Below, one piece after another: positions 22,548 through 22,567 of a DNA stretch of 22,567 nt. Source of the DNA: a virus; the IMG/VR virus record IMGVR_UViG_3300044616_001788, positions 1 to 22,567 of that record, one strand, 5' to 3'. Made by a program: the position numbers and the translations under genes. The first letter of the stretch is position 1. The number at the start of each line of letters is the position of its first letter. Below the pieces are notes generated by a model. That model was given only the letters and a program-made list of their open reading frames with translations. It made no database searches and was not told where the DNA came from.

Positions 22548-22567
22548 CTCCAGAGATCCGGGGGTCT

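Overview
This window looks like about 22.5 kb of a tailed double-stranded DNA phage genome. It is probably a metagenome-type contig that starts inside a gene, with roughly balanced base composition. The terminase subunits, tail fibre proteins, an intramolecular tail chaperone domain, an endolysin-like cysteine peptidase and a holin identify it as a virus. An actinobacterial host is suggested, not proven: the holin resembles the r1t type, and at least two operons look leaderless, with an extended -10 box exactly 6 nt before an ATG. No tRNA, rRNA, CRISPR array, integrase or insertion sequence was seen.

Layout. (1) Plus strand, 9-6110: a 5'-truncated tail protein, a 996-aa tail protein ending in an S74-type chaperone, a C39/papain-like peptidase and a holin, closed by a strong bidirectional terminator (6128-6164). 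(2) Minus strand, 8005 to 6181: a three-gene operon of membrane or exported proteins (XhlA-like, a 487-aa Pro/Thr-rich mucin-like protein, a 58-aa two-span membrane protein). It faces the endolysin and holin and ends at the same terminator. (3) Minus strand, 12215 to 8138: an eight-gene tail-fibre operon (BppU-like, collagen-like, repeat fibre, C1q-like) flanked by tiny zinc-binding, HTH and coiled-coil proteins, with its own terminator. (4) Plus strand, 12243-14169: terminase small and large subunits from a probable leaderless promoter. (5) Minus strand, 19649 to 14166: an eleven-gene, almost gapless operon with a second probable leaderless promoter. It carries two glycosyltransferase-like proteins, a sugar-nucleotide epimerase/reductase, a DUF1599-type protein, several small HTH/zinc or unknown proteins and, last, a secreted subtilisin. 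(6) Plus strand, 19781-20623: two small zinc-finger proteins and an HTH protein. (7) Minus strand, 22448 to 20592: two paralogous glycosyltransferases separated by a small membrane protein.

Together the genes cover DNA packaging, host adhesion (fibres), lysis, and a large sugar-transfer programme that could modify the virion, the phage DNA or the host surface. Six small proteins or domains carry zinc-type cysteine clusters. Six genes are annotated with starts or lengths that a 60-aa cut-off or longest-ORF rule would miss. The first 30 bases are a perfect inverted copy of bases 53-82 and are probably an assembly or amplification fold-back. The last 60 bases are G-run rich. Both ends should be treated with caution.
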